This document shows, piece after piece, positions 44,276 to 55,870 of a stretch of 64,000 nucleotides of DNA (position 1 is its first letter; every line of letters begins with the position of its first letter). The notes below the pieces were generated by a model. It saw only the letters and a list, made by a program, of their open reading frames with translations. It was not told the DNA's origin and made no database searches. A program made the translations under genes and the position numbers. Source of the DNA: Hydrangea macrophylla (taxonomy: Eukaryota; Streptophyta; Magnoliopsida; Cornales; Hydrangeaceae); NCBI GenBank assembly GCA_033977485.1, contig CM066982.1, positions 10,035,218 to 10,099,217 of the forward strand, read 5' to 3'.

Positions 44276-44680
44276 GCACCATGATAGTAATAAATGGTAA
44301 AGGCTGGATGTGTGAGCCTGATTGGTTGTGAGCATTTGTAAGACTGTCATCGGGTATGGAAGTTAGAAGGCATGACAAGTAGAGGTTGCACGTGTCCAAT
44401 AAAACTGAAAGCAGTATCATGGGAGTTCGATGAACATATGGGAGAGGCGATAGCTGTCATGATGATGTCATCCTGATTTTAAGGAATCAGAATCCATCTA
44501 GGAATGAAATCAGATCACGTCCAACTAGATTTGGAAGGTTAATCCCTAAAATATCGGGATTGAATCAATCAAGACTCTGGACAAGGCAAGAATTTGGGAT
44601 TATGAAGGATTCTACAATCAGTCATCTGCTTGGAGCGCAAGCTTAGGAGTCCTTGCCTTATCTGAACTGCTGTTGGCCGC

Positions 44681-44690
44681 TATAAATATA
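44681..44690 (+). promoter_or_regulatory. TATA box in Tat LTR
   Basis: TATAAATATA about 400 bp before the LTR end. Unlike the other LTRs here, it has no palindrome array upstream. Confidence 0.5.
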
Positions 44691-45085
44691 GAGGCAGGCC
44701 AACCGTGCAAAGGACTCCGCGTCATCTCGATAAACTGCATTCAATAGCACTCATACAACATTCAAAGCATTCAAATCTTTGTGTTATCGTTGTTCTGCAT
44801 CCATAGCAAATAGGTTGTATGTTTTATTTTCCAAACATTTAATAAGATATCTTCATGTTAGAGCCCACACTCAGTTTGATATTTTGGCAGTAGAGGAATA
44901 CAGTAGAAGATCGTGAGCTGTTATCGAGCTCGTGTTCTCGATTCGTCTACTACAGCAATCCATTTTTGCAGTTCAAGGTAATCCTAGTTCCGCCCTTGTA
45001 GGGTTATTATAGATTTCACGAAATTTTTGGCAGTACCAACTTATACGCACTGTCAACGGATTCTGGGAACGCAGTTTCCTAACAG

Positions 45086-45097
45086 TGGTATCAGAGC
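45086..45097 (+). other. primer binding site (tRNA-iMet) after Tat LTR
   Basis: GTGGTATCAGAGC follows the LTR end directly and contains TGGTATCAGAGC. Internal sequence after it decays within about 200 bp. Confidence 0.7.
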
Positions 45098-45333
45098 TGC
45101 CATAGGATTTTTGATGAGGGTACTTTCCTACTCATCAGACACAATCACCTTTTAGAAGTCAGGTCTCCAAGCCTTGTGTATCATTCACACAAGCGATATA
45201 AGAAATTAGTTTGCACACACCGAACCATTATTGGTTCTGACACGCCCGCGCAAAACTACAAGCAAACAATCTCAATAATCTTATCCCTTATCTTATGGGA
45301 TTTATATGCCAATTAGATAATAATGAAATCATA

Positions 45334-45877
45334 TCATATATATTAGATAAAGTGGAATCAGACACCTGCCATGTGGCGGCTTTGTGATTTTTTTCACTTT
45401 TCTATATATTTCTTTTTTTTCTTCTTCTTATTTTTCTATCTCTAGAATTAATACAGATATATATATGTATAATCTCTCTTTTTTTCCTTTTCTCTGTCTC
45501 TTTCCTTATCTCTCACCCTCTCTCTATCTCTCACACAATCACACACATACACGCACACACACACACACACACATATATTGCAGCTATAGCATATATCTCA
45601 AAATCATAGCAATCCAATATACTTTGTAAACTATCTCTAATCTCATCGATATCTAATCTATCTAATCTGTTTTAACATATATATATATATACATATACGT
45701 ATATCTCCAAATATACGCACATACATGATATAAACTAAACTAATTAACTAAATAATATTACTACATTATATATAAAATAACCTTATCATTAACAAATTTA
45801 CGTACATATTAGCAAAAAAAATACGTACATAAAATTCAGAATTATTTTTCCGTGCATCGCACAGACATTGATTCTAG
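45334..45877 (+). mobile_element. short non-autonomous Helitron-like element
   Basis: The 5' end TCATATATATTAGATAAAGT is preceded by A. The 3' end has the hairpin GTGC-ATC-GCAC, then nine bases and CTAG followed by T, as Helitrons end CTRR and insert between A and T. ACACCTGCCATGTGGC near the 5' end is common in plant Helitrons. The interior holds (CT)n-like and (CA)n tracts (45544-45574) and no genes. Confidence 0.6.
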
Positions 45878-46033
45878 TCAAATGAATTATGCAATGTAAA
45901 TCTTCATCAAATATGTTCCACATCCATAAAGTTAAATCATCCTATTAAAGATGGGATTGTACCCAATTTGGCACGGGCTCAAAAAGCTGGAATATTCCTC
46001 CCTTTCCATATTTTCAACATTCCCCCTCAAGTT
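45878..46033 (-). mobile_element. fragment of a copia LTR start with PPT
   Basis: The minus strand reads AACTTGAGGGGGAA, a typical copia PPT (46020-46033), followed by the LTR-like start TGTTGAAAATATGG at 46019. The LTR-like sequence continues left into the Helitron insertion point; its far end is not defined. Confidence 0.5.
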
Positions 46034-46729
46034 AGCACAAAAATACTTGTTGAAGTGTCCAACTTGATAATATTATGGAACAACATCCACATTGAACTAT
46101 CGTCTTTAGAAAACTCCACCTAGTGCAGAGTTAATAATGCCAGCGTCCTCCCCTTGGGGCCACTTATGACCCTTCTTGGGTGGATCTGTCCAAATGCAAC
46201 CCCTCTTGAGAGTCCGTAAAGTAAAATATATAACACTTGTTCAAAGCTCCAAAATTACATGAAGAAGATAAGTCGATATGTGACATGAAGATCCCATCGT
46301 GTCACATAATAACAGATGTGCAAGAAGATCCCATCTTGCTGCAGTCGATGTCTTCGACTGTAATACCCTGTATTTTTTATGCATATATATATAAAGATTC
46401 TCTATGTTTTGTAAACACTTGGTGAATGTAATACCTGTAAAATCCATATTGCTTTATTAATGAAATCCTGAATTCTATTTCTGATCACCTTATTTTAAAT
46501 ACTATGTTACTAGGATATATGTAAAAACCCGTAATTTTTGTAAGCATCTTTTGGTAATTATGGACCTATGTGGGTCTTGATTTGGGATAGTAAATATGCA
46601 TTTTTTTCTTTCCAAGTTGATATCCCTAATTGTTTATTTGGTCACATTTGTGTATAGATGCTTGTGTGTGAGTTTGTGTTACATCCTAACCTACCTCTCA
46701 CGTAATACATCAACTTGGAAACATCACAT

Positions 46730-46732
<3 letters not shown>

Positions 46733-46787
<55 letters not shown>
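46733..46787. repeat. (TC)n microsatellite
   Basis: About 27 uninterrupted TC units. Confidence 0.95.
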
Positions 46788-46789
<2 letters not shown>

Positions 46790-47646
46790 TCTTTATGGAT
46801 GGCTGTCCCCTTCTCTTTCTATTTTCTTTCTCTATATCTCTTATATCTCTCTTTGGTTGGAAGTCAAGAACCTCCATGAAACTAGGCTTTGAAGCCCCAT
46901 TTGAAGCACTTCCAAGCCTTATTGAAGCAAGCACATTAGAATACAACTTGTTTCCCTTGCCAATAGCTTGCTATTGATCTCCTCATTATCCCTCTTTGCT
47001 TTCCTTTTTGTGTGTTTCTTGAACAAAAAACACAAGAGGTAGTTAGTGTTGTTTTGAAATATCATGGTTCTCTTTCCTAAGTTTGATTTATGTAACTAGG
47101 TGATTTTATCTTGTAGGATTTTCTAGTGTTGATGATTTTCCCCTTTGGATTTCTCTTGTGAGAGTATTTGCTCAAATACTCAAGAGGTAGATTTCATTAT
47201 TTAAGTGTACCATTATTTCTAATTTCATGGTTTGCTATGTGTAGGTTAAACCTGTTACTTGTTAATCTTGTTTTAGAACTTTTCCTACATTATTTATGTA
47301 GGTTCTTACTTGCTCTTATGTGCCTACGTGAATCCATATATGCTTAACCTAAATGCATTTAATTGTTATAGCTTCATATGATTAGGGCAAGCCCAAAAGT
47401 TATCCAACGCATGGTGTCTCGATTTGGAAGATCCCTTACGAGGAAGTCTTGTAATTTGTAATCGTTCCAATGATAAAGTTCATCGTAGAATCATTGTACT
47501 AGTTGCTATTCGTTATCTCATTTCTTGATTTGAATTACAAGAGATTAGAGTTAATTTACGCTTTAGAAACTTTGTGGAAAATATATGCCTCTTAATACTT
47601 GTGTTCCTTTAGGTGTTCTTGAGCATGGGTTGTTGTAGGGTACCCT

Positions 47647-47754
47647 TCGACCAGTCCATCGAGACCGTTCGACTGGTTAAAAGGTACGCTGTGAGACACC
47701 TGTCTAGCAAAGGGACCTTCGACCGGTCGAAGGTACCCATTGGACCGATCGAAC
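47647..47754. repeat. TCGACCGGTCGA-type words
   Basis: TTCGACCGGTCGAAGG (near 47728) is a perfect palindrome. Around it lie TTCGACCAGTCCATCGA, GTTCGACTGGTTAAAAG and GACCGATCGAAC variants. The word differs from that of the neighbouring LTR families. Confidence 0.7.
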
Positions 47755-49494
47755 TACCCCTTGCCAAACCTTTAAATCTTGACCCTAACCTAAGTATTTT
47801 TGAAAACTAATTTGATTTATACTTAGCCTTTGGATAGTATATCAAGGGAAAAATGCTACTTTTGAGTTTTAAAGGACCGTTTGTGTCACACCCGTCCCGG
47901 AAATGCATTCATTTTTAACAAAGCATATTTGGAATCATGTGAATTATTAATGTTGATTAATAATTGAGATAGAGTTGACGTGGGTCAACAGTGAAGTGTT
48001 AGTTGAGGACACGATAATCGGAGAATAAGGAGGCATTGATGTGATTTAAATGACATCTATTTGACTTAAGTGTTATTTGAAATATTTGGTGTATGTGAAT
48101 AGTAATTATACCTATTTTGTATAATTTCTGATAATGTTGATCTTGTTTTAGGTCATTTGAATACTATTGTGAGAACATAGGTGATAAGTTGCATAAAAGG
48201 TAGGTTATATAAAGATTCCATGGAAATAGTTTTGGAACGTGATTTTGGACCCAAACAGAACTTAGACGTTAAGTTTTGTAATTTATAGATTTTCAATCGT
48301 GAATCGATGAATTAGACGTTTAAGACGTTCCATGAGATAATTAGAATTTTTGAGAACTCGTGGGGAGGTAAATATAATTTTTGAAAGTTGTGCATATAAA
48401 TAGGAAACTTAAGATATTTTCTTCATAAATATCAAAACTCAAAATATCTTTGAGAGAGATAGAGAAAGGAGATTTATTTTCCACGAGCTTTGCGACGCCG
48501 ATCGACGACCTTTCATTCGTCAGTTTTTCCCTAGATTTTGTAATTGAACTCCTCGAGGTAAGAGCTACATTTTGATAATTCTTAGGCCATGTTTGGCTAA
48601 GTTTTTATAAAATCCTAATTCTAGAAATTTGGAAAAAACATGTTAAAACTTGTAGGAATCATCTGAAATCTGAGATCCGACGTTTAATTAGTGCTCTAGT
48701 ACTTCCCTCAAAGTTATAGAGCTTTAGCATAAGGCATGAATTCTAGATAAGTGTTTTATAAGAAATTTACATGTTTTAAATATCAAACTTAATATTTTGG
48801 ATCCGAGAGAAATTCATGTATTAATTAGGCTCTTGGTATAAGAAATTAACGTATAGATGTTTTGTGAGCATGCTATGTGTCTACTTGGGTCAGGGGGGAG
48901 TTTGGTGCAATTCCATCTGAGGGTAAGCTCCTCGAAGTTTGAGGATTCTGACATCGATAGTCACTGTGTCTGGTTTGGAGGAAGGCCCAGCCAGAACACG
49001 GTGCCTAGTATAGAGGAAAGCCCAACTAGAGCACGGGGTGCGTGGAATAGGAAGGCCTTCCACGGCATTAATCTCAATTACCGGATGGAAACGTGCCACT
49101 CTCCCTAGAGACTATTTGAAGTGCTTAGATGTTTTGAAGCATGAATTATCACATAAGCATATGTTTAGAATTGTGCACTCAGCATATAGTTGAGCAGTGG
49201 AGCTTTAATCCATTGCAGGTGATAAGAAGAGAGGAAAGAAACGCGAAGAGTGAGGCCAATGGAACGACAGGATCACTCTTGTATATATTTTGTTTTCCTT
49301 TCCTAATGTTGTGATAAAGATTTTTTTTAAAAGAGTTGAAACCAGGTGTTTAGTTTAGAATCTTGGATGGTTTTGTAGTATTGTAACCTGTAGTAAAACT
49401 TCAGTAATTATATTTAAAATTATTGATATGTATTAGTGAATATATTGGATTTGAGTTGGGCAACCATAGTTGATAAACTGCAGAATGCTTAGCA

Positions 49495-49960
49495 AACTGA
49501 GGTAAACTAGTTGACTGGTTTAAGGACAGTCAACTGGAGGCTTGTTTTGAACCAGCTACTATCCTGATATATTGAAAAGCAGTCAACTGGGTCCCCGACA
49601 CAGTCGACCAAATTTAGGTTAAATGTTATTTTTGGTTCTGTGAAAGAAACAGTCGACTGGGTGAAAACCACAGTCGATTGGATTGGGTTTCCAAAAGGGG
49701 AACTTCTGATTTAGTTGATCGAGATATATCAGTCAACTAAAATTTTGAGGCCACAGTCGACTGGGTCCCCGCCACGGTCGACTGGGTCCCCAACACAGTC
49801 GACTAGACAAACTCCTGAGATTTTAGACTCTCGGTATCTTGTATTTCTAGTCGACCAGACCCTGATCAGTTGACTGGATTTCCTGCTAAGTTTTTTATGC
49901 TCTCTATATCTTGCATTTCCAATCGACCGGACCTACGATCAGTTGATTGGATTGCTGTTT
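49495..49960. repeat. CAGTCGACTG-type palindrome array
   Basis: At least twelve words over 465 bp, such as CAGTCGACTGGG, CAGTCAACTGG and CAATCGACCGG. Three at 49754, 49775 and 49796 are exactly 21 bp apart. The words sit upstream of TATAAATG (50147). Confidence 0.85.
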
Positions 49961-50146
49961 TTAAACAGGATGTTTCTTTAAGTGTTTTCAAACGCGCAAA
50001 ACTTTTTATCACTCTGAATTTCATGGATTTCACTTATATTTTCTACTGCTATTTACTTTAATGGAATTGGATGAGCCTTGGTGGCGTACCACGTGTCATA
50101 TTTTTGACCATAGCAGAATGGGTCGTGACAGCTTGGTTGCAAAATC

Positions 50147-50154
50147 TATAAATG
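50147..50154 (+). promoter_or_regulatory. TATA box
   Basis: TATAAATG about 190 bp downstream of the palindrome array and 290 bp before the LTR end. Confidence 0.5.
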
Positions 50155-50448
50155 TTCTCACCTTAGATAAATTTCTAAAACAAAACTCAATCCTTGTTTC
50201 TTTTTCCTTTGGGGCTTCTATATACTTCTTCATAAACTCATTTCGAAACCAAAACTATGTTGATTGACCCTATTTGATATGTTTGGTCCTCGAGGGTCAA
50301 TCCTTGACTTTTCTTTGGAATCCCCTTAGGATTCTCCTATGCTTCTACCTTATTGGATTGGTCTATGTAGGACTATTCCTTGATTTCCTTTATATTGTTT
50401 GACTCGTTGACCTCACCTATGTGGCTTGGTTTTCGGGGTGCCACAGAA

Positions 50449-50460
50449 TGGTATCAGAGC
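50449..50460 (+). other. primer binding site (tRNA-iMet)
   Basis: TGGTATCAGAGC three bases after the LTR end CCACA. Confidence 0.8.
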
Positions 50461-51461
50461 TAACTGGGCTCGAATACCTTGGTACTCTAGGAGTTAATTG
50501 GTTCCATGTGTGACCGTTGCACCTCTTCTGACTTCAACCATGCTTAGTTAAATGAATTGTTTTATTTCATTGAAATGTTGAGTTTATTGCGATAGCATGT
50601 CTACTTGTATACGGGACTACATGTTAATATGCTTAAGTGCTTGTGTGCTTATGTTATCACATGAATATATGTCTAGACTGTGTGATTTGTGGACATGATG
50701 TGGTTGTTGCTTTTTGATTCAACTTAACGCTATATTCATTAGAATTGACTTAGGTATTACATCTTGTTGTGACTATATGTTGGTGTTTAACCATTGACCG
50801 TGCAAGGTTAAAGGTATATAAGTGAGAGTTTCCTTGTTTGGACTATTTACTCGACGTACTACGCCTTGTGAGTTTGGTAGTTAGGTATTGAACAATGCCC
50901 TACATCGAGTTGTATGCTTAAAGATCTCAATTATATTTATTGGACTTAGATTACTTGTTGTTTACATTTTGGTTATTGAGGAAACATGCTTAAGTGTTGC
51001 ATGCCTATATGATGAAATTATCATCGATTTTTTTTTAAATTGGAAATTATTAAGCGAGCATGTTTAGGATTTTTCATTCCCATGGAATTACCTTGTTGAT
51101 GGTTTCATGTTAGAAATCCTTATAAAGAGAACATGTTCAAATGTTACATGTTTACAGAATAGTATGTTGATGATTTCGTGCTTATATTATACATGTTTAC
51201 ATCATTGTAACGTATTGCCCTTGTTAACACGTTGTGCGTTACCTACTTGAATGATTGAGTAATGTTAAACCTGTTGGTTGTGGCTTTTCTTAGATAGCCC
51301 TCATATAGTTACTTGTCACCTATGTTCATGTTTCTGGTTACTCGTAACTCCTTTAACATTGTAGGGATATTCCTTTCCCTTGTTGGATTATCGTATTCTT
51401 CATCATTTCGAGTTTCTTTGATCGGTCGTTTGTTGAGTATTGTAATAGCTCATTCGAGTAG
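50461..51461. other. decayed internal or LTR sequence
   Basis: Follows the PBS but shows no gag-like frame. AT-rich, full of stops, nothing recognised. Confidence 0.4.
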
Positions 51462-51466
51462 ATTAC

Positions 51467-52138
51467 TGTAATACCCATACCCGAAAAAAGGTAGTAATAT
51501 TTATTTCTCATGCATTAATTAGTGTGATTAATTGCATGTGATGATTTTGGTGAGTTTCAGTCACCCCGATGTGATAAGTGCTTGATAAAGGGCACAGTTT
51601 GATAGATATGAAGTGGAACCTACGGGAGGTCCAGATTAAATAAATTGCATTTAGTTGTATTTATATAATTAAATGAATATTTGTTAAAGTACTTTTAATA
51701 TTATATTCTTGGTTATGACCTTTTATGGTACCAGCGTGGGTACCCTTGTAAGAGCGTACTTGGACACGTGATATAATTGATAGGCTAATTAGTGCCTTCA
51801 TATAATATTTAGGACCACGTTTGGGTCTCATATGTGATATAGATATAGACCCACTTAGCCATTGGGTAGTTAATATAAAGTTTAAGGGACTTTATAATAA
51901 AATCTATAAAATAGTTAGGGTCTAAATACAAATATAAGTTAGTTTATATGGATCGAGAAGCACCATATCATTTCTCATGCCCATCTTGTTTTTTTTTTAA
52001 AGAAAAAAAGAAAAAAACAAAATCGGGAATGTGTGTGGTTGTGTTAGGCGGAGGCATATATTATATTATATATATTAGTTACGGAGTAAATCACAAAACA
52101 AGAAAGGAAAGAAAAAGAAAAAAGAAAAAATAGACAGA

Positions 52139-52194
<56 letters not shown>

Positions 52195-53567
52195 GAAGAG
52201 AAAAATGAGTGTTTCGACCTTCTCAATGCCATAGCTCTGTCGTATGTTGCCCAAATCGTGATACAAAGTCATTTGGACTCGTGGGGGTAAGCCTAACCTT
52301 ATGGTATAATTTATTTTTAGTTTTATCGATAGATTTTTTGTGACCTAAATAGGTTGGTAACATATAGTTTACCAATATTGTGTAGGATTAGTTGCAGGTT
52401 CATACTTGGACTGGATCTAGGAAATATTTGGGGTTTTTAGACTTATTTGGTAATTCATAGAGGTGAGTGTCCTAATCCTAAAGTTGAATATTTAATGTTA
52501 TTTATTTGTTAGTGAATGCTTAAATTGCTTAATTGTGATTAAGTAGAAAAGCATGTGATTAATTATTATTTAACATGTCCAAAAATGCTGAAATTGCCAT
52601 GTTGATATGTTGAGTTGCTTATGTGCTTATGTAGGTCAAAGGGTCTCAAATGATAATCACTATTACTTAGCCCGTATATAAGAGACGCCATTCCTCAGAG
52701 AAAAGGGGGATGATGATGAATTCCTCAGAGAAAAGGGGACGGTGGTGATGACCACAACGAATTGACTAGGGTCACGAGAGAATGAGTGATTTCGCTATAT
52801 GCGACGGAAAAAGTGAGAATGGCTTGGAATCAGGGGTTCAGAACGATGGTGATTGATTACTTGACACGTTTGCAACCATTTATTATTGTGAATGTTTAAT
52901 TGGTGTTATGAATCATTAAAAACTCCAATTATATGATTAGTACCATGTACTCACGGAGCGAAAGCTTATTCGATTTTGTGGCTAATGATCACGCAGGTTC
53001 AGATGACTACTATAGTGAGAAATGATTGAGACTATGGGACTGGGTCTTGTTGCTTATATGTTTATATGTGAGGATTTGGATAAGTTTGAAGTTTATGCTT
53101 TAAAATGTGTTTAGAAATAAATTCTAGAATGAGTTTATAATATTTACACTTAATTGCTAGTTGGAAATGTTTTGGAAGTTATTGTATATTAGTTATGGAT
53201 TATATGTAAACGTATTAGAAAATATGTTTAATTCTTTAGTATGTTGAATGAATTTATATATTTTAGTCGTGTTTTTTTTTGTGTGTTTTGGAATATTAAT
53301 GAAAGAAAATGCTACAGGGGTTGAAATGTTTTAACATATGAAAATAGGGTGAATGGTGCCATAATAGGGGAAACTCTGCCCAAGTACCATTCGACGGTTT
53401 AAAACTTATATTATTTCTTTTTATTATATTGTTTGATAAAAGGATATACTACCCCTGATATTTCAGCCAAAATGTTATTTTTTTGGAACGTTAAAAAAAA
53501 TAATTGTTGGACCTTATTGGTTTTGTTACACGTGTCCTAGCCCGCGGGGGCGGGTTGGGGTGTGACA
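51467..53567 (+). mobile_element. chromovirus-type solo LTR (TSD ATTAC)
   Basis: 2101 bp from TGTAATACCCATACCCG to GGGTTGGGGTGTGACA, flanked by ATTAC at 51462-51466 and 53568-53572. It is the same family as the LTR split by Athila (1476-17927). No internal region lies beside it, so it arose by LTR-LTR recombination. A (GA)n tract lies at 52135-52200 and tandem AGAAAAGGGG segments near 52700. Confidence 0.9.
52135..52200. repeat. (GA)n microsatellite in solo LTR
   Basis: Roughly 30 GA units with a few CA and AA interruptions. The sister LTR lacks this expansion. Confidence 0.9.
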
Positions 53568-53572
53568 ATTAC

Positions 53573-55073
53573 CGTTGCTCATATCGTACAATTTATTGAT
53601 TAATGATCCAATCCTCTTGTTCTCGTATCAATTGTTTAAATTTCTCGGTCGATTTACTCATTGACCTTTGCATTCGAGTAAATCCTATCATTTTAATGAT
53701 AGTTTCTTTAACTGAGCAAATACGTTTTTGTTAATTGATAAAGCTTCTTTCACTAAGCTTTGACGTCTACTCACACAGTTCTAATGAGTACGTTTGTTTT
53801 GAATTAGTAGAGTCACTTTCCTTGAATTGGTTATTGATCTCTACTAAGCTTCGTCGTCGACAATGTATGATTAACATTTGACCTCATTTGTGAAAACACA
53901 TTTTTTTTCCAGTGTTTCCTTCTTAGTGCGCAAGTAGGGCTCCCCGTGTTGTGACACTTCTTTGAAATTGTTTTATTGATTAATCTTCATAATTTTCAAC
54001 CTTTGAAGGGCACTTTTGTTCCCTTGTTTTAAATTTCTTGGAGGGGACACTCCTATCTTTTTCTTTTGGCTTTCTTCATGACGTGCAACTCGTCTGGTGG
54101 TGATTCACCAGTGGGGGTATAGACGATTGCGCCGATTCGCCGCTGTGCTATTTTGGATTAAGTGGAGATACACACCCCAGTTCCATTGCCCGTAGGTCAT
54201 GATAAAATGAAGTATGAAATAAGTATTAGAGTACGCAGTGGAAGCATGGTTCGTATTATGAAAGCAAATTCAGAGTCAGGTGTCATTATGGGTTATATAA
54301 CCCGATGTTATTGAGTTACATTAGTCGTGGGATTTCATATCCCGTAGTTGGGTCTAGGTTCATTAAGTACACATTAACATGAGCAAACATAATGAGAATA
54401 GAGAAATGAAATAATATGAGATAAGTTGATATGATTACGAGAAGCAGACGAGCATGCTATGAATTATATTAATTCTATTAATTAGTTAATTATGAATGTT
54501 GGATGCTTGTGTAATAAATTGGTTGATACCTTTGCTATGTCTGTGTAAGCGACGTAAATCGATAAGAGACTAACCGCATCCTAAGATGCAAAGTAATGAC
54601 GTGAGATGAGTAGTTGGTTTATGTATATTGGTAGTGAACATAGTTGTGAACGCTCACTCAGCTTTGTTTCAAAGTTGACGACATACTACACTTGGGCAAT
54701 CCAATGGCCAGATTTCCTTGCAGGTTGGTTAGGCAATAGTTCAGACTTGAGAGTAAGATGCTAAGGAGCATTGAAAGTGTAGAGCTAGACTAAAGACCGA
54801 AGATAGTCGTCAGCATAGTGTTATTATAATAGTATGTCATATTAGTATTGTGACCGATGATTTATAACCGTTTAAATGTTTAGATTGAAGTTTAAGGTTA
54901 TGTTTTACGATTGGTATTCTCCCCTATTATTATGTTGCTTATAGTTGTTAGAGGATAGGACGAGTTTCAATCAGTCATTTGCTAAGAGTACAACAAGGAA
55001 ATTTAAATTTTCTCTATTTTTGATACTCCGGGGCGTGACACTGAAGAACCCCTACCAATCGATTGAAACCCAT
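53573..55073 (+). mobile_element. partial LTR (left part), limits unclear
   Basis: LTR-like landmarks (GCTCACTCAGC near 54653, TTGCAGGTTGG near 54719) occur in the same order as in the LTR at 47884. It continues across the Ogre/Tat-like solo LTR into 58304-59220, where the array and TATA box lie. No coding sequence. Confidence 0.45.
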
Positions 55074-55271
55074 TGTAGACACCCCATTTTGTCGGCTATC
55101 AGATTTAGGAGACCCATAGCTTGGTGGTTCACAATGATCGTAAAAGACTCAAAAGGACTCTCGGAAGTCAGCTCTATCTCTCAGAATGCTCAGAATGACC
55201 AAAATGCCCCTGAAAGCCCGAAAACTCCCAGATTTGGTCCCAAAGTTCTAAAAACATGCTACCAGAGACCC

Positions 55272-55297
55272 CTGGAAGTCCCGGAAGCTCCCGGAAA
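55272..55297. repeat. CCGGAA repeats at 10-bp spacing
   Basis: CTGGAAGTCC, CCGGAAGCTC and CCGGAAAGTC follow each other at 10-bp steps just before the TTGACC array; copy 2 has the same at 60458-60482. Confidence 0.8.
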
Positions 55298-55304
55298 GTC
55301 CCCG

Positions 55305-55350
55305 TTGACCGGTTTGACCAAGGTTTGACCAGGTTTGACCAAGTTTGACC
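55305..55350. promoter_or_regulatory. phased TTGACC (W-box-like) array
   Basis: TTGACC starts at 55305, 55314, 55325, 55335 and 55345, spaced 9, 11, 10 and 10 bp. TTGAC(C/T) is the core bound by plant WRKY factors. More copies lie at 55486-55510. Copy 2 has TTGACC at 60491, 60500, 60511 and 60521. Confidence 0.7.
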
Positions 55351-55870
55351 GAAATCGTCCGAATTCACCAGAATCATTCTAAATCATGAGAAAAGTATTA
55401 AAACAAGTTCCAAAAGAAAATCGAGCGAAAACATCAGCTCCCGAGAACTCCCAGAGGTTTCCAGAACTTCCCGGGAATCCCAGGTTTGACCAGTTTGACC
55501 GGAATTTGACTTTAGACCCGGGGCACCGTGACAATTTTCAAATATTTTTCATGGATACTAGAGGTCAACAGCTTTCCGACGGTATATCGCACATAATTTT
55601 CGGATTTAAAACGAGTTTATTATGAATTTCCAAAGGCGAAAAAGGCGATCAAATCGGCTTTTATCGCGAATACCGTAAAACTTTTCAAAGTGACCTATCC
55701 CCAAACTATTTTTTATGTAAAGTAGACTCCATTACCTTTCCAACGATATATCACAACCTCAATTTGGAGTTCGTATGCATTTTCTGTGAATTTCGGACGA
55801 AATAGGGCCTTTTCGCGAATACCGGAACCTCTGGGGGCCTAAACGTAATTTTCTGGGCTTCAGAGGAGCA

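Larger units (their letters stand above)
23551..45084 (+). mobile_element. Tat-like Ty3/gypsy element, 5'-truncated, with nested insertions
   Basis: Gag begins close to 23578 with no LTR or PBS upstream, so the 5' end is missing. Order: gag, protease, RT, RNase H, a second archaeal-type RNase H, integrase, an antisense plant-mobile-domain ORF, PPT, LTR (43839-45084). The double RNase H and antisense ORF are marks of the Tat lineage. It is interrupted by a solo LTR (26709-29089) and a copia element (31672-39478). All coding parts are degenerate. Confidence 0.8.
43839..45084 (+). repeat. Tat-like LTR
   Basis: About 1.25 kb ending TTTCCTAACA, with a TATAAATATA box at 44681. A PPT lies on its left and an iMet PBS on its right, so it could serve as the 3' LTR of the Tat element and the 5' LTR of another. 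The start is uncertain by 26 bp. It hosts a short RTE fragment (44142-44275). Confidence 0.6.
46034..47883. other. unclassified repeat debris
   Basis: No coding sequence is recognised. TGTAATACCCTGTA near 46360 with a TATATATATAAAG tract after it may be an LTR start. It contains a long (TC)n tract (46733-46787) and a cluster of TCGACCGGTCGA-type words (47647-47754). Confidence 0.4.
47884..50445 (+). repeat. Ty3-type LTR with CAGTCGACTG array
   Basis: 2562 bp from TGTCACACCCGTCCCGG to GGGGTGCCACA, followed by an iMet PBS. Landmarks in order: a stretch with paired AGAACACGG/AGAGCACGG segments (48990-49040), TTGCAGGT (49216), the palindrome array (49495-49960) and TATAAATG at 50147. No pol is seen after the PBS, so the rest of the element is lost or unrecognisable. 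Confidence 0.65.

Noticed and set aside
46596..46892. 98-codon plus-strand ORF
   Set aside because: Half of it is (Leu-Ser)n from the (TC)n tract; no supporting start context or similarity.
47884..50129. Solo LTR ending at GGGTCGTGACA with TSD GTTTG/GCTTG
   Set aside because: The duplication mismatches, and a TATA box and then an iMet PBS lie further right, so the LTR end at 50445 fits better.
52044..52272. Minus-strand Ser/Leu-rich ORFs
   Set aside because: Translation of the (GA)n tract inside a solo LTR.
55030..55040. GGGGCGTGACA as an LTR 3' end
   Set aside because: A similar GGTCGTGACA lies mid-LTR at 50120 upstream of the TATA box. No PBS follows and the palindrome words continue past it.
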